Shown piece after piece: positions 53,273 through 63,870 of a stretch of 64,000 nt of DNA; the first letter of the stretch is position 1; every line of letters begins with the position of its first letter. Origin of the DNA: Cellulomonas pakistanensis. Its GTDB lineage: Bacteria > Actinomycetota > Actinomycetes > Actinomycetales > Cellulomonadaceae. The translations under genes and the position numbers were made by a program. Location of the stretch: NCBI RefSeq assembly GCF_016862755.1, contig NZ_BONO01000015.1, forward strand, positions 1 through 64,000, read 5' to 3'. Under the pieces are notes generated by a model. The model saw only the letters and a list, made by a program, of their open reading frames with translations, did not search any database and had not been told where the DNA came from.

Positions 53273-53283
53273 CGTCCACACCC

Positions 53284-54780
53284 TCAGATGCCCAGCTGGT
53301 ACACACCCCAGTAGGCGAGGACGACGAGCAGCGCGGCGCTGGCGGCGCACGTGCCCCACAGCACGACGTGCCCGAGCACCCCGTGCGCCATCGGCTCGCC
53401 GGCCCGGCGGAGCCGCCGCAGCCGCACGACGACGGCCGCCGCCGCGTACACGGCGACGAGGCCGAGCACCCGCACCGCGATCCACCCGCCCTGCACGATC
53501 CAGCCGTTGCGCTCGTACCCGACCGCGAGCCGGGCGACCTCGACGAGGTACCAGACCAGCGCCACGACGGTCGCGACGGACGCCCCGGACAGCAGCGCGA
53601 GGCGGCGGGTCAGCGTCCGGTCCCGCCCGGGCCCCGGCTCGCGCCCGCGCAGGTGCTGCACGCCGACCACTGCCAGCCGCCCGGCCGGCAGCAGCACGAG
53701 CAGGCCGACCGCGCCCGCGACCAGGACCAGCAGCACGTCCCCGTCGCCGAGCCAGCGCGGCTGCGGCACCGGGCCCGCCCAGTAGAGCTGGGAGGGCTGG
53801 TCGCCCGCGATCCGCGGGTACGCCGCCCCGGTCGCGGGCAGCCCCAGCACCCAGCCCGACAGGTCGTCGAGGAAAGCGGGCGCCACGATCTCGTCGACCC
53901 GGATCCCGTGGTCCGCCCCCCGGTAGTACCGCACCGTGTACTGCGTGTTCCCGGCGATCGCCAGGTCGCGGATGATCTGCTCCGCACCCTGCACCACCGG
54001 CATCGACGCGTCGGCCGTCCCGTACACGACGAGCACCGGCTGGGTCATCCGGCGCTGGTACGGCGCGACGTCGAAGTCGGCGTAGTCGAGGCCGCCGCCG
54101 GGCAGCGACATGCCGACCGCCCGCGGGATCGCCCGGAACACCTGCTGCGGGACGCCGGTGTTGCGCAGGTAGGAGTCGACGGCGAACGCGGCCTGCTGGC
54201 GCGGCGGCACGACCGGGGCGGACGCCAGCACCACGAACGCGATGCCCGGCTCGTCGGCCGCCATCACCGGCGCGATCCAGGCGCCCTCGCTCTCGGCGTA
54301 CACCCCCACGCGGGCCGGGTCGACGCCGTCCACCCGGCGGAGCCGGTCGACGGACCGCAGGTAGTCGCCGGCCATCTCGACGTAGTCGCGGTGCCGGAGC
54401 GTGTAGGTGTCGAGGCGCTTGTCCGGCACCAGCGTCGCGACGCCGTGCTCGGCGAGCGAGCGGGCCTGGTCGAGGAAGGCGTCGGTGAACTTCCCGGTAC
54501 CGGCGCCGTGCACGAACACCACCGCGGGCACGTCGCCCTCGACGCCGACGGGCATGAGCAGCTGCGCGTCCACGTCGGCACCGTCGAGCGCGACCGTGAG
54601 CACCGAGGCCCGCACCGGGTAGGGGCCGGCCTCGACGGCGCCGGTGATCGCGGTCGCCGACGTCTGGACGGTGAGCGGGTCGGTGAGCGGCACCGGCGAC
54701 CACTGAGGCCCCATGAGCGCGCCGAGCACGGCGAGCACCACCGCGCCCACGACGGTCCCCGCTGCGGTCCGGTAGCGCAC
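53284..54780 (-). CDS. alpha/beta hydrolase with N- and C-terminal membrane helices
   Basis: The 498-residue protein has an N-terminal helix (TVVGAVVLAVLGALMG), an extracytoplasmic alpha/beta-hydrolase domain, and about four C-terminal helices (from VLLVLVAGAVGLLVLLP on). The oxyanion segment is AVVFVHGAGTGKFTD, the nucleophile elbow is GVYAESEGAW (Ser about residue 187), and a candidate His is in YRGADHGIR; VVYGTADASMP may supply the Asp. Substrate unknown. GTG 54780 is taken because GATAAT ends 6 bases upstream. The PP2C start lies 11 bases after its stop, so they may be co-transcribed. Confidence 0.8.
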   Translation of the reverse strand: MRYRTAAGTVVGAVVLAVLGALMGPQWSPVPLTDPLTVQTSATAITGAVEAGPYPVRASVLTVALDGADVDAQLLMPVGVEGDVPAVVFVHGAGTGKFTDAFLDQARSLAEHGVATLVPDKRLDTYTLRHRDYVEMAGDYLRSVDRLRRVDGVDPARVGVYAESEGAWIAPVMAADEPGIAFVVLASAPVVPPRQQAAFAVDSYLRNTGVPQQVFRAIPRAVGMSLPGGGLDYADFDVAPYQRRMTQPVLVVYGTADASMPVVQGAEQIIRDLAIAGNTQYTVRYYRGADHGIRVDEIVAPAFLDDLSGWVLGLPATGAAYPRIAGDQPSQLYWAGPVPQPRWLGDGDVLLVLVAGAVGLLVLLPAGRLAVVGVQHLRGREPGPGRDRTLTRRLALLSGASVATVVALVWYLVEVARLAVGYERNGWIVQGGWIAVRVLGLVAVYAAAAVVVRLRRLRRAGEPMAHGVLGHVVLWGTCAASAALLVVLAYWGVYQLGI

Positions 54781-54786
54781 GTCGCG

Positions 54787-54792
54787 ATTATC
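54787..54792 (-). promoter_or_regulatory. -10 hexamer GATAAT, leaderless start of the hydrolase gene
   Basis: GATAAT (5 of 6 matches to TATAAT) at 54792-54787 is followed by CGCGAC and GTG 54780. It may drive the whole phosphatase-kinase cluster downstream. Confidence 0.6.
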
Positions 54793-54848
54793 CCCGTCGG
54801 GGTCCGCGCGCACAGGGACCTCCTGGTCCCGCTGCGTGGCCGGGGTGC

Positions 54849-55766
54849 TCAGAAGCCCAGCCGCCCGAGCTGCTTGGGGTCGCGCTGCCAGTCCTTGGCG
54901 ACCTTCACGTGCAGGTCGAGGTACACCCGGGAGCCCAGGAGCGCCTCGATCCCGCGGCGGGCGCGGGTGCCGACGTCGCGCAGCCGGGAGCCGCCGCGGC
55001 CGATGACGATCGCCTTCTGGCTGTCCCGCTCGACGAACAGGTGCACCCGGACGTCGAGCATCGGGGTCTCGTCCTTCGCGGTCTCGCGCGGCACGATCTC
55101 GTCGACGACGACGGCCAGCGAGTGCGGCAGCTCGTCGCGCACGCCCTCGAGCGCGGCCTCGCGGACCAGCTCGGCGACCATGACGGCCTCGGGCTCGTCG
55201 GTCAGCTCGCCCTCGGGGTACAGCGCCGGGCCCTCCGGCAGGTGGGAGACGAGCACCTGCTCGACGACGTCGACCTGGTAGCCCGACTCCGCCGACACCG
55301 GCACGATGTCCGCCCAGTCGCCGAGCTCGGAGACCGCGAGCAGGTGCTCGGCGAGCCGCTGCTTGCCGACCAGGTCGGCCTTGGTGGCGATCGCCACGAC
55401 CGGCGTGCGCCGGCCGAGCTGGGCGAGCTGCTCGGCGATGAACCGGTCGCCCGGGCCGACCTTCTGGTCCGCGGGCAGGCAGAACCCGACGACGTCGACC
55501 TCGGTCAGCGTGTCCCGCACGAGGTCGTTCAGGCGCTCGCCGAGCAGCGTGCGCGGCCGGTGCAGGCCGGGGGTGTCGACCAGCACGAGCTGGGCGTCGG
55601 GACGGTGCACGATGCCGCGGACGGTGTGCCGCGTGGTCTGCGGCCGTCCGGAGGTGATCGCCACCTTCTGGCCGACCAGGGCGTTGGTGAGCGTCGACTT
55701 GCCGGCGTTGGGCCGGCCGACGAGGCAGGCGAAGCCGGAGCGGTGGGTCACGGGGTTCTCCGTCAT
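54849..55766 (-). CDS. era: GTPase Era
   Basis: The 305-residue GTPase binds 16S rRNA during 30S maturation. G motifs are GRPNAGKST (G1, about residue 17), PQTTRHTVRG (G2), VDTPGLHRP (G3) and ATKADLVGKQ (G4, with TKAD as a variant of NKxD). The C-terminal KH domain has KAIVIGRGGSRLRDVGTRAR. ATG 55766 lies one base after the CBS-protein stop. It is the last gene of the phoH-ybeY-CBS-era block. Confidence 0.95.
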   Translation of the reverse strand: MTENPVTHRSGFACLVGRPNAGKSTLTNALVGQKVAITSGRPQTTRHTVRGIVHRPDAQLVLVDTPGLHRPRTLLGERLNDLVRDTLTEVDVVGFCLPADQKVGPGDRFIAEQLAQLGRRTPVVAIATKADLVGKQRLAEHLLAVSELGDWADIVPVSAESGYQVDVVEQVLVSHLPEGPALYPEGELTDEPEAVMVAELVREAALEGVRDELPHSLAVVVDEIVPRETAKDETPMLDVRVHLFVERDSQKAIVIGRGGSRLRDVGTRARRGIEALLGSRVYLDLHVKVAKDWQRDPKQLGRLGF

Positions 55767-55767
55767 G

Positions 55768-57078
55768 TCAGGATCCGTCGGTGGTCGTGGCGGGCGCGGC
55801 GGACCGCTGGCCCTCGGCGGGGGTCTCGGGGGCGCGCTCGTCGGGCTCCGGGGCGCGGGACACCAGGACCCGGGCGACCCGCTTGCGCCGGCCCTCCGTG
55901 CCCTGCGCGACCAGGCGCAGCCCGTGGATCTCGCCCGCGGAGCCGGGGATCGGCACCTTGCCGAGCGCCTTGGCCAGCAGGCCGCCGGCGGTGTCGACGT
56001 CGTCGTCCTCGACCTCGAGCCCGACGAGCTCGCCGAGCTCGTCCTTGCCGAGCCGGGCCGGGACGAGGAACGTGCCGCCGCCGAGGTCCTCGACCTGCGG
56101 GGCGTGCGGGTCGTGCTCGTCGGTCAGCTCGCCGACGATCTCCTCCAGGGCGTCCTCGATCGTCACGAGGCCGGCGATCCCGCCGTACTCGTCGACGACC
56201 ATCGCGATGTGGCTGGCACCGGCCTGCAGCTCGCGCAGCAGCTCGTCGACCGGCTTCGACTCGGGCACGAACACCGCGGGCCGCACCAGCGACCCGGCCG
56301 GCGCCGTCGCGGCCTCCGGGTCGTCCTGCATCCGGCGCACGAGGTCCTTGAGGTACAGCACGCCCCGGAGGTCGTCCACGCCCTCGCCGACCACCGGCAC
56401 CCGGGAGTAGCCGGACCGCAGCAGCAGGGACAGCACCTTGCGCAGCGGGGTGGCCTCACCGGTGGTCACCATGTCCGTGCGCGGGACCATCACCTCGCGG
56501 GTGAGGGTGTCGCCGAGGCCGAGGACCGAGCGGACCATCGCCCGCTCGTCCAGGTCGGCCGACGGGGACTGGCCGACGCGCTCGACCATCTCGCGCAGCT
56601 CGTCCTCGTCCAGGTCCGAGCCGGCGGCCGGGGCGACCCGGACCAGCGGGCCGGCCACGGCACGCACCGCGAGCAGCAGCCGCGACGTCGCGGTCAGCAC
56701 CTGGCGCGAGTACCGGTGGCCCAGCGAGCGCGGGCTGAGCCGCGCGAGCACGACCGTGAGGAACGCGCAGGCGAGCACGGCGACGACGAGCTCGGCGAGC
56801 CAGGGCAGCGACGACGCGGCGATCGCCAGCGTGAGGCAGACCGCGGCCACCATCTCGCACAGCAGCCGCACGACGCCCGCCGAACCGGCGACGGTCGCGC
56901 GCTGCTCGGTGAGCCGCCGCACGCGCTCCGCGGCGGGGTGCCGGGAGGCGAGCAGGTCGGCGACGACGCCGCGGGACACCCGGAGCACCGCCGCCTCGCC
57001 CGCGGACAGCACGGCGGCCGCGAGCAGGGCGAGGACCGTCAGGGCCGCGAGCAGCCCGAGCGGGACGCCGGCGGTCAT
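55768..57078 (-). CDS. CNNM/CorC-type CBS-domain membrane protein
   Basis: The 436-residue protein has an N-terminal DUF21/CNNM membrane domain (about residues 1-140, with [15 protein letters not shown] and further helices). A CBS pair follows: [20 protein letters not shown] to [19 protein letters not shown], about 185-330. A CorC_HlyC domain ([17 protein letters not shown]) and an acidic tail complete it. Such proteins are linked to Mg/Co efflux; the label hemolysin is historical. ATG 57078 overlaps the ybeY stop (ATGA). Confidence 0.92.
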   Translation of the reverse strand: MTAGVPLGLLAALTVLALLAAAVLSAGEAAVLRVSRGVVADLLASRHPAAERVRRLTEQRATVAGSAGVVRLLCEMVAAVCLTLAIAASSLPWLAELVVAVLACAFLTVVLARLSPRSLGHRYSRQVLTATSRLLLAVRAVAGPLVRVAPAAGSDLDEDELREMVERVGQSPSADLDERAMVRSVLGLGDTLTREVMVPRTDMVTTGEATPLRKVLSLLLRSGYSRVPVVGEGVDDLRGVLYLKDLVRRMQDDPEAATAPAGSLVRPAVFVPESKPVDELLRELQAGASHIAMVVDEYGGIAGLVTIEDALEEIVGELTDEHDPHAPQVEDLGGGTFLVPARLGKDELGELVGLEVEDDDVDTAGGLLAKALGKVPIPGSAGEIHGLRLVAQGTEGRRKRVARVLVSRAPEPDERAPETPAEGQRSAAPATTTDGS

Positions 57079-57523
57079 CGGCCGGCGAGGAAGGTCAGCA
57101 GCAGCTGGCGCTGCAGGCCGAACATCTCCTTCTCCTCCTCCGGCTCCGCGTGGTCGTAGCCCAGCAGGTGCAGGATCCCGTGCGTGGTGAGCAGCAGCAG
57201 CTCCTCGGCCGTGGAGTGGCCGGCGGTGCGCGCCTGCTCGACGGCGACCTCCGGGCACAGCACGACGTCGCCGAGCAGCCCGGCGGGGGTCGGCTCGTCG
57301 GCGCGGCCGGGGCGCAGCTCGTCCATCGGGAAGGACAGCACGTCGGTCGGGCCCGGCTCGTCCATCCACTTCACGTGCAGGTCCGTCATGACCTCGGTGT
57401 CGACGAACAGGATCGACAGGTCGGTCTGCGGGTGCACGTGCATCTGGTCCAGCACGAAGCGGGCGAGCGCGGCGAACTCCGCCTCGTCGACCTCGTGGCC
57501 GGACTCGTTGTTGACCTCGATAC

Positions 57524-57527
<4 letters not shown>
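57075..57527 (-). CDS. ybeY: endoribonuclease YbeY
   Basis: The 150-residue metalloprotein acts in 16S rRNA 3'-end maturation and ribosome quality control. The zinc motif [11 protein letters not shown] (about residues 115-125) is intact with its three histidines. FPMDELRPG and [14 protein letters not shown] are usual family segments. ATG 57527 overlaps the phoH stop (ATGA) and its stop overlaps the CBS gene start, so all are translationally coupled. Confidence 0.96.
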
Positions 57528-58564
<1,037 letters not shown>

Positions 58565-58740
58565 CGAGGCGGGATGAGGACACCCATCCTACCGACCACC
58601 ACCGACGGACCGCCCCCGGATTCTCCCGGTCGCGGCGGGGTGGCGCCAGGGGCGGACGGCCCTGTCCAACCGCGAGGCCGGGGAGCAGAGTAGGGAGGGC
58701 GGGTGCGACGACGCCCCCGCGGTCGTACCCGGAGGTGCAC

Positions 58741-61452
58741 GTGGCCAGCTATGTCCAGGACTTCTCCGAGGGTGGCAAGGACCAGAAGGACCTGCTCGGC
58801 GGCAAGGGCGCGAACCTCGCCGAGATGACCCGCCTCGGACTGCCGGTGCCGCCCGGCTTCACCATCACCACCGACGCCTGCCGCGCGTACATGCGCACGG
58901 GCCACCTGCCGCCCGAGCTGCGCGTGCAGGTCACCATGGCCGTCCGCCGGCTCGAGGACGCGCTGGGCCGGGGGCTCGGCGACTTCCACGAGCCGCTGCT
59001 CGTCTCGGTGCGCTCCGGCGCCAAGTTCTCCATGCCCGGGATGATGGAGACCGTGCTCAACGTCGGGCTCAACGACGCGTCCGTGATCGGGCTGGCGGAG
59101 CTCGCGGGCGACGAGCGGTTCGCGTGGGACTCGTACCGGCGGCTGATCCAGATGTTCGGCCGGACCGTCCTCGACATCGACGGCGACCGGTTCGCCGACA
59201 CGCTGGACGAGGCCAAGGCCGCCAAGGGCGTCGCGCAGGACGTCGACCTCGACGCGGCGGACCTGCGGCGGCTGGTCGAGGCGTACAAGGAGATCGTGCG
59301 CGCGGAGTCGGGGCGCGAGTTCCCCCAGCACCCGCGCGAGCAGCTGGACCTGGCGATCGTCGCCGTGCTGCGGTCCTGGAACACCGACCGCGCGCGGCTG
59401 TACCGGCGCCGCGAGCGCATCCCGGACGACCTCGGCACGGCGGTCAACGTCGTAAGCATGGTGTTCGGCAACCTCGGGCCGACCTCCGGCACCGGCGTGG
59501 CCTTCACCCGCGACCCCGCGACCGGGCACTCCGGCGACTACGGGGACTACCTGGCGAACGCGCAGGGCGAGGACGTCGTCGCCGGCATCCGGAACACGCT
59601 GAGCCTCGCCGAGATGGAGCAGGTGTCCCCGCAGGCGTACGGCGAGCTGCGCCAGGCGATGCGCCGGCTCGAGACCCACTACCGCGACCTGTGCGACGTC
59701 GAGTTCACCGTCGAGCGCGGGAAGCTCTGGATGCTGCAGACCCGGGTCGGCAAGCGCACCGCGCCCGCCGCGTTCCGGATCGCGACCCAGCTGGTCGACG
59801 AGCACCTCATCACGATGGACGAGGCGCTGGCCCGGGTCAGTGGGGCGCAGCTGTCCCAGCTGATGTTCCCGCGGTTCGACGCCGGGGCCGAGCGCACCCT
59901 GCTGACCCGCGGCATGGCCGCCTCCCCCGGTGCCGCCGTGGGCGCGGCGGTGTTCGACTCCGCCACGGCCGAGGCGCGCGCGGCCGGCGGCGAGGACGTG
60001 GTGCTGGTCCGGCGGGAGACCAACCCGGACGACCTCGGCGGCATGATCGCGTCGGTCGGCGTGCTCACCGCCCGCGGCGGCAAGACGTCGCACGCGGCCG
60101 TGGTCGCGCGCGGCATGGGCCTGACCTGCGTGGTCGGCGCCGACGAGCTCGACATCGACCTCGGCGCGCGGTCCATGAAGGTCGGCGGCCACGAGGTCGC
60201 CGAGGGCGACGTGATCGCGATCGACGGCTCCACCGGGGAGGTCTACCTCGGCGCCGTGCCCGTCGTGGCGTCGCCCGTCAGCACCTACCTCGCCGAGGGG
60301 CTGGACGCCGCGCTGGCGCAGGCCGGGCCGGACCAGGAGACGGCCGAGCTCGTGCGGTCGGTGCACCGCGTGCTGACCCACGCGGACGAGACGCGGCGGC
60401 TGCGCGTGCACGCGAACGCCGACACCGCCGAGGACGCCCGGCGCGCCCGGTCGCTCGGCGCGCAGGGCATCGGGCTGTGCCGGACCGAGCACATGTTCCT
60501 CGGCGAGCGCCGGGTGCTGGTCGAGCGGGTCGTGCTGGCCGACGACGACGCCGAGCGGCAGGCCGCGCTCGACGCCCTGCTCCCGCTGCAGCGCGAGGAC
60601 TTCGCGGCCCTGCTGACCGAGATGGACGGGCTGCCGACGACGATCCGGCTGATCGACCCGCCGCTGCACGAGTTCCTGCCCGACCTCACCGAGCTGGCCG
60701 TCAAGGTCGCGGTCGCGGCCGAGCGCGGCGAGCCGGACCCGCACGACGTGAAGCTGCTGGCGGCCGTGCGCCGGATGCACGAGGCGAACCCCATGCTCGG
60801 GCTGCGGGGCGTCCGGCTCGGCCTGGTCGTGCCGGGGCTGTTCGCGCTGCAGATCCGGGCGGTCTGCGAGGCGGCGGCCGACCGGATCGCGGCGGGCGGG
60901 CACCCGCACGCCGAGATCATGGTGCCGCTCGTCGGGTCCGTGATGGAGCTGCACCTCGTGCGGGACGACGCGCTGCGGATCATGGCGGAGGTCGGCGCCG
61001 GACGCGGCGTCGAGCTCGACCTGCCGGTCGGCGTGATGATCGAGCTGCCCCGCGCCGCGCTGACCGCGGACCGGATCGCCGAGATCGCCCAGTTCTTCTC
61101 GTTCGGCACCAACGACCTCACGCAGACCACGTGGGGCTTCTCCCGGGACGACGTCGAGGGCGCGTTCTTCCCGGAGTACCTGGCGAACGGGGTGCTGACG
61201 GTGTCCCCGTTCGAGACCATCGACACGAAGGGGGTCGGACGGCTCGTCCGCATCGCCGTGGAGGAGGGCCGGGCGACCCGGCCGGACCTCTCCGTGGGGG
61301 TGTGCGGCGAGCACGGCGGTGACCCGGAGTCGATCCGGTTCTTCGACGCGGTGGGCCTGGACTACGTGTCCTGCTCGCCGTTCCGGGTTCCGGTCGCGCG
61401 GCTCGAGGCCGGCAGGGCCGCGATCCAGGGTGCCGACTCCGACGCCCGGTGA
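58741..61452 (+). CDS. ppdK: pyruvate, phosphate dikinase
   Basis: The 903-residue enzyme interconverts pyruvate, ATP and phosphate with PEP, AMP and PPi. The ATP-grasp domain opens with [20 protein letters not shown], and [19 protein letters not shown] follows. The phosphohistidine domain has [18 protein letters not shown] (catalytic His near residue 454). The PEP barrel has [27 protein letters not shown] and [11 protein letters not shown] (catalytic Cys near 847). GTG 58741 follows GGAGG by about 6 bases. Length is typical. Confidence 0.96.
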   Translation: MASYVQDFSEGGKDQKDLLGGKGANLAEMTRLGLPVPPGFTITTDACRAYMRTGHLPPELRVQVTMAVRRLEDALGRGLGDFHEPLLVSVRSGAKFSMPGMMETVLNVGLNDASVIGLAELAGDERFAWDSYRRLIQMFGRTVLDIDGDRFADTLDEAKAAKGVAQDVDLDAADLRRLVEAYKEIVRAESGREFPQHPREQLDLAIVAVLRSWNTDRARLYRRRERIPDDLGTAVNVVSMVFGNLGPTSGTGVAFTRDPATGHSGDYGDYLANAQGEDVVAGIRNTLSLAEMEQVSPQAYGELRQAMRRLETHYRDLCDVEFTVERGKLWMLQTRVGKRTAPAAFRIATQLVDEHLITMDEALARVSGAQLSQLMFPRFDAGAERTLLTRGMAASPGAAVGAAVFDSATAEARAAGGEDVVLVRRETNPDDLGGMIASVGVLTARGGKTSHAAVVARGMGLTCVVGADELDIDLGARSMKVGGHEVAEGDVIAIDGSTGEVYLGAVPVVASPVSTYLAEGLDAALAQAGPDQETAELVRSVHRVLTHADETRRLRVHANADTAEDARRARSLGAQGIGLCRTEHMFLGERRVLVERVVLADDDAERQAALDALLPLQREDFAALLTEMDGLPTTIRLIDPPLHEFLPDLTELAVKVAVAAERGEPDPHDVKLLAAVRRMHEANPMLGLRGVRLGLVVPGLFALQIRAVCEAAADRIAAGGHPHAEIMVPLVGSVMELHLVRDDALRIMAEVGAGRGVELDLPVGVMIELPRAALTADRIAEIAQFFSFGTNDLTQTTWGFSRDDVEGAFFPEYLANGVLTVSPFETIDTKGVGRLVRIAVEEGRATRPDLSVGVCGEHGGDPESIRFFDAVGLDYVSCSPFRVPVARLEAGRAAIQGADSDAR

Positions 61453-61518
61453 GGGGGCGCGCGCGACGCCGCCGACCCGGTTGGGACACCGGGGAGACGG
61501 CGGCGCGGCGCCCGGTCC

Positions 61519-61535
61519 GTGGGCCCCGCCGGGGC
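61519..61535. terminator. weak GC hairpin after ppdK
   Basis: GGCCCC and GGGGCC flank a GCC loop at 61520-61534, about 70 bases past the ppdK stop. It is short and lacks a T-run, so termination here is only possible. Confidence 0.3.
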
Positions 61536-61586
61536 CGGGTGCCTCCGACCCGCGCAGCAGCGGGAGGCGCCTGGTCCCGGCGGTCA

Positions 61587-61621
61587 CGAGATGTAGACGG
61601 ACGTCTACATCTCGCTACGAT
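61587..61621 (+). promoter_or_regulatory. toxin-antitoxin operator and promoter
   Basis: CGAGATGTAGACG (61587-61599) and CGTCTACATCTCG (61602-61614) are perfect 13-bp arms around GA. TACGAT (61616-61621) ends 6 bases before ATG 61628, giving a leaderless start. The palindrome covers the -35 to -10 spacer and is the expected autoregulatory site. Confidence 0.75.
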
Positions 61622-61627
61622 CGACGC

Positions 61628-61903
61628 ATGGAGACCGTCGGCACCCGAGAGCTCAAGCAGAACCCGCAGGCGGTGATCCAACGCGTGCTGTCGTCCGACG
61701 AGGAGATCGAGATCACGACCCACGGCCGACCGACGGGCGTCCGTCTCGTGGCGGACCGACCGCAGCGTGCACGCTGGGTGCCGGCGCACGCGCTCGCCGA
61801 CCTGCGTCCGCTCGACGCCGAGGACGCGGTCGAGCTGCGCGAGCTGATCGCCGCACACCGCGACGACGCCGAGCCGCGTGACCCCTGGGAGGACCGCGCG
61901 TGA
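61628..61903 (+). CDS. Phd/YefM-type antitoxin
   Basis: The 91-residue protein starts METVGTRELKQNPQAVIQRV, the classic prevent-host-death fold, followed by EIEITTHGRPTGVRLV. The acidic C-terminal half (LDAEDAVELRELIAAHRDDA) should wrap the toxin. It is expected to neutralise the PIN toxin at 61900 and to bind the palindrome upstream. ATG 61628 lacks a Shine-Dalgarno. Its TGA overlaps the toxin GTG (GTGA), the usual coupling for such pairs. Confidence 0.9.
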   Translation: METVGTRELKQNPQAVIQRVLSSDEEIEITTHGRPTGVRLVADRPQRARWVPAHALADLRPLDAEDAVELRELIAAHRDDAEPRDPWEDRA

Positions 61904-62292
61904 TCCTGCTCGACACCGACGTGCTGGTGGATCTGCACCGGTACGCGTTGGACAGCGCGGAGCGCTACGCCGCCAGCATCCTGTCCCGCGCGGAGCTGGA
62001 GTTCGGCGTCCTCGCGGCCCGGGATCCGCAGGCCGCCGCGCACCGCCTTCGCTGGCTCAACGACCTGGACGACCGGTTCGACTGGCTCGAGTTCGACGTC
62101 GCGTCGAGCAGGTCGTACGGGATCGTCGCCTCGGGCGCGCGCGCGACCGGCGCGAAGGTGCGCGGGAAGGACGCGCTGATCGCGGCACAGGCGCATCGGC
62201 ACGGCGCTGCGGTGATGACGGCGAACCTCGCGGACTTCCGGCCGTTCGACCACCTCGTCCGCGTGCTCGCCCCCTCGCCGCGCCCGTCCTGA
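61900..62292 (+). CDS. VapC-type PIN-domain ribonuclease toxin
   Basis: The 130-residue toxin has the acidic PIN residues: LLDTDVLVDL (first Asp), SRAELEFGVLAA (Glu near residue 35), GKDALIAAQAHRHG (Asp near 91) and VMTANLADFRPFD (Asn and Asp near the C-terminus). Such enzymes cleave specific RNAs, often tRNA. GGAGG lies about 10 bases before GTG 61900. The antitoxin partner is of Phd rather than the AbrB or Arc type more usual with VapC. Confidence 0.9.
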   Translation: MILLDTDVLVDLHRYALDSAERYAASILSRAELEFGVLAARDPQAAAHRLRWLNDLDDRFDWLEFDVASSRSYGIVASGARATGAKVRGKDALIAAQAHRHGAAVMTANLADFRPFDHLVRVLAPSPRPS

Positions 62293-62310
62293 CCGCAGCG
62301 CGGACGGCAC

Positions 62311-62378
62311 GAGGTCGTCGGTCGCGCCCGAGGTCGTCGGTTGCGCAGCCCTCCGGGGGACGGGACCGACGACCTCGG
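62311..62378. repeat. intergenic palindrome, GAGGTCGTCGGT family, copy 2
   Basis: CCGAGGTCGTCGGT (62328-62341) and ACCGACGACCTCGG (62365-62378) are perfect 14-bp arms. A direct extra copy of the left arm, GAGGTCGTCGGTCGCG, lies at 62311-62326. The first copy of the family is at 11130-11177. It separates the convergent toxin and protease genes. Confidence 0.8.
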
Positions 62379-62388
62379 CGTGGCCCGG

Positions 62389-63678
62389 TCAGTCCGCCGG
62401 GCCCGCGATCAGGATGACCGTCGCGGTCCGCGCCGTGCCGTCGGCCGTCGTCCAGGTCAGCGTCACCTGGTCGCCGGGGGCGTGGTCCGCGAGCGCCGCG
62501 CTCAGCGCGTCCGCGTCCGCCACCGCGGTGCTGTCGACCGCGGTGACCGTGTCGCCCGCCGCCAGGCCGGCCTCGGCGGCCGGGGTCCCCTCGATCACGC
62601 CGGCGATCGTCGCGCCGCTGCTGCCGGTCGCGCCCGCGGCGCCGCCGACGCCGGGGACCGTCCCCAGCTGCACGCCCAGGAACGCCGGGTAGCCGAGCGT
62701 GATCGTGTCCGTGTCCTGGCCGGCCACGATCCGGGTCACCACGTCGAGCGCGTCGCCGACCGGGATCGCGAAGCCCGTGATGTCGGTCGAGCCCGACGAC
62801 GCGGCGGTCGTGATGCCGACCACCTCGCCCTCGTCGTCCAGGAGCGCTCCCCCCGAGTCGCCGGACACCACGTCGGCGTCCACCTGGATCAGCCCGGTCA
62901 GCGACTCGCCGGCCGACGCGCCCTCGGCCTGGGTGGTGATGTCCTGGTCGAGCGCGGTGACCGTGCCGCCGGCCGCCAGCAGCACGCCGCCGCCCTCCGC
63001 GTTGCCGACCGCCGTGACGCCGTCGCCGACCGCGAGGTCGCCGTCGTCGTCCAGCGCGGCCGTCGCCAGCCCGGACGCGCCCTGCAGCTGCAGCACCGCG
63101 ACGTCCGCGGTCGCGTCGGTGCCGACGACCTCGGCGACGTAGGTCCGACCGGTCGTGCCGATGGTGACGGTGATCTCCGTCGCGCCCTCGACGACGTGGT
63201 TGTTGGTCACGACCAGGCCGTCCGACGTCAGCACGACGCCGCTGCCCGCCGCCTCCGCGGACTGGTACCCGAGCACGGTGTCGACCAGGACGACGCCCTG
63301 CTGCTGCGCGTCGGTGGCCGTCGTGGCGTCGAGGGTGGCCGTGCCGGTGCCGGTCGAGGAGCCGGCACCCGGGAGCAGGCCGGTCGACGGGGCGCCGGAG
63401 CCGTCGCCGTCGCCGTGGCCCCACGCGGTGCCGCTCCAGCCGCCCGATCCGTCCCGCCCGGCCGTCGCGGTCAGGCCGGTGCCGGCGGCGTCGTCGGGCC
63501 ACCCGGTCGCGACCGCCGAGCCGCCGAGCACCAGGCCCGCGGCGACGGCCCCCGACGTGAGCAGTCCGATCGCGGTGCGGCGCCGGCGGGAGCGCCGCGG
63601 CGCCGGCGCGGCGTCGGCGGTGGGGACGGCATCCGCGCGCTCGGGCTGCGCGGTCGACGCGGGGTCGTGCTGGTCCAT
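62389..63678 (-). CDS. HtrA-like trypsin-type serine protease with PDZ domain
   Basis: The 429-residue protein has a cytoplasmic N-terminus rich in Ala/Pro/Arg, one helix (IGLLTSGAVAAGLVLGGSAV, about 37-56) and a Gly/Ser/Thr-rich spacer. The protease domain has the triad VVTNNHVVEG (His about 152), TADVAVLQLQG (Asp about 182) and VSGDSGGALLD (Ser about 270). A PDZ domain (about 335-429, GVIEGTPAAEAGLAAGDTVT) follows. It acts outside the membrane in envelope protein quality control. ATG 63678 follows GGAGGT by about 6 bases. Confidence 0.93.
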   Translation of the reverse strand: MDQHDPASTAQPERADAVPTADAAPAPRRSRRRRTAIGLLTSGAVAAGLVLGGSAVATGWPDDAAGTGLTATAGRDGSGGWSGTAWGHGDGDGSGAPSTGLLPGAGSSTGTGTATLDATTATDAQQQGVVLVDTVLGYQSAEAAGSGVVLTSDGLVVTNNHVVEGATEITVTIGTTGRTYVAEVVGTDATADVAVLQLQGASGLATAALDDDGDLAVGDGVTAVGNAEGGGVLLAAGGTVTALDQDITTQAEGASAGESLTGLIQVDADVVSGDSGGALLDDEGEVVGITTAASSGSTDITGFAIPVGDALDVVTRIVAGQDTDTITLGYPAFLGVQLGTVPGVGGAAGATGSSGATIAGVIEGTPAAEAGLAAGDTVTAVDSTAVADADALSAALADHAPGDQVTLTWTTADGTARTATVILIAGPAD

Positions 63679-63780
63679 GGGACACCTCCTGCGGGGCGCC
63701 GCGGTGGCGCCGACGGGAGGAAGACAACGCCCCGCACCCGGACGTCCGCTGGACCCTCCCTGTGCGCCGGCGATGAGCCG

Positions 63781-63864
63781 CGGCCCGCCGAGGCCGGCAG
63801 GTGCAGGTCGAGGTCGGCACCGGGGTGCCGACCTCGACCACGGGGTGCCGACCTCGGCGGGCCG
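63781..63864. repeat. nested intergenic palindrome, GAGGTCGGCACC family, copy 2
   Basis: The inner stem GGTCGAGGTCGGCAC (63806-63820) and GTGCCGACCTCGACC (63825-63839) is a perfect 15 bp with a CGGG loop. Outer arms CGGCCCGCCGAGG (63781-63793) and CCTCGGCGGGCCG (63852-63864) are also perfect. An extra GGGGTGCCGACCTCG lies between. It follows the amidohydrolase stop at 63871. Related arms are at 12535-12562. Confidence 0.8.
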
Positions 63865-63870
63865 GGCGCG

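Noticed and set aside
53273..53281. GTG 53281 as the PP2C start
   Set aside because: It overlaps the GAGGG Shine-Dalgarno that is well placed for ATG 53272.
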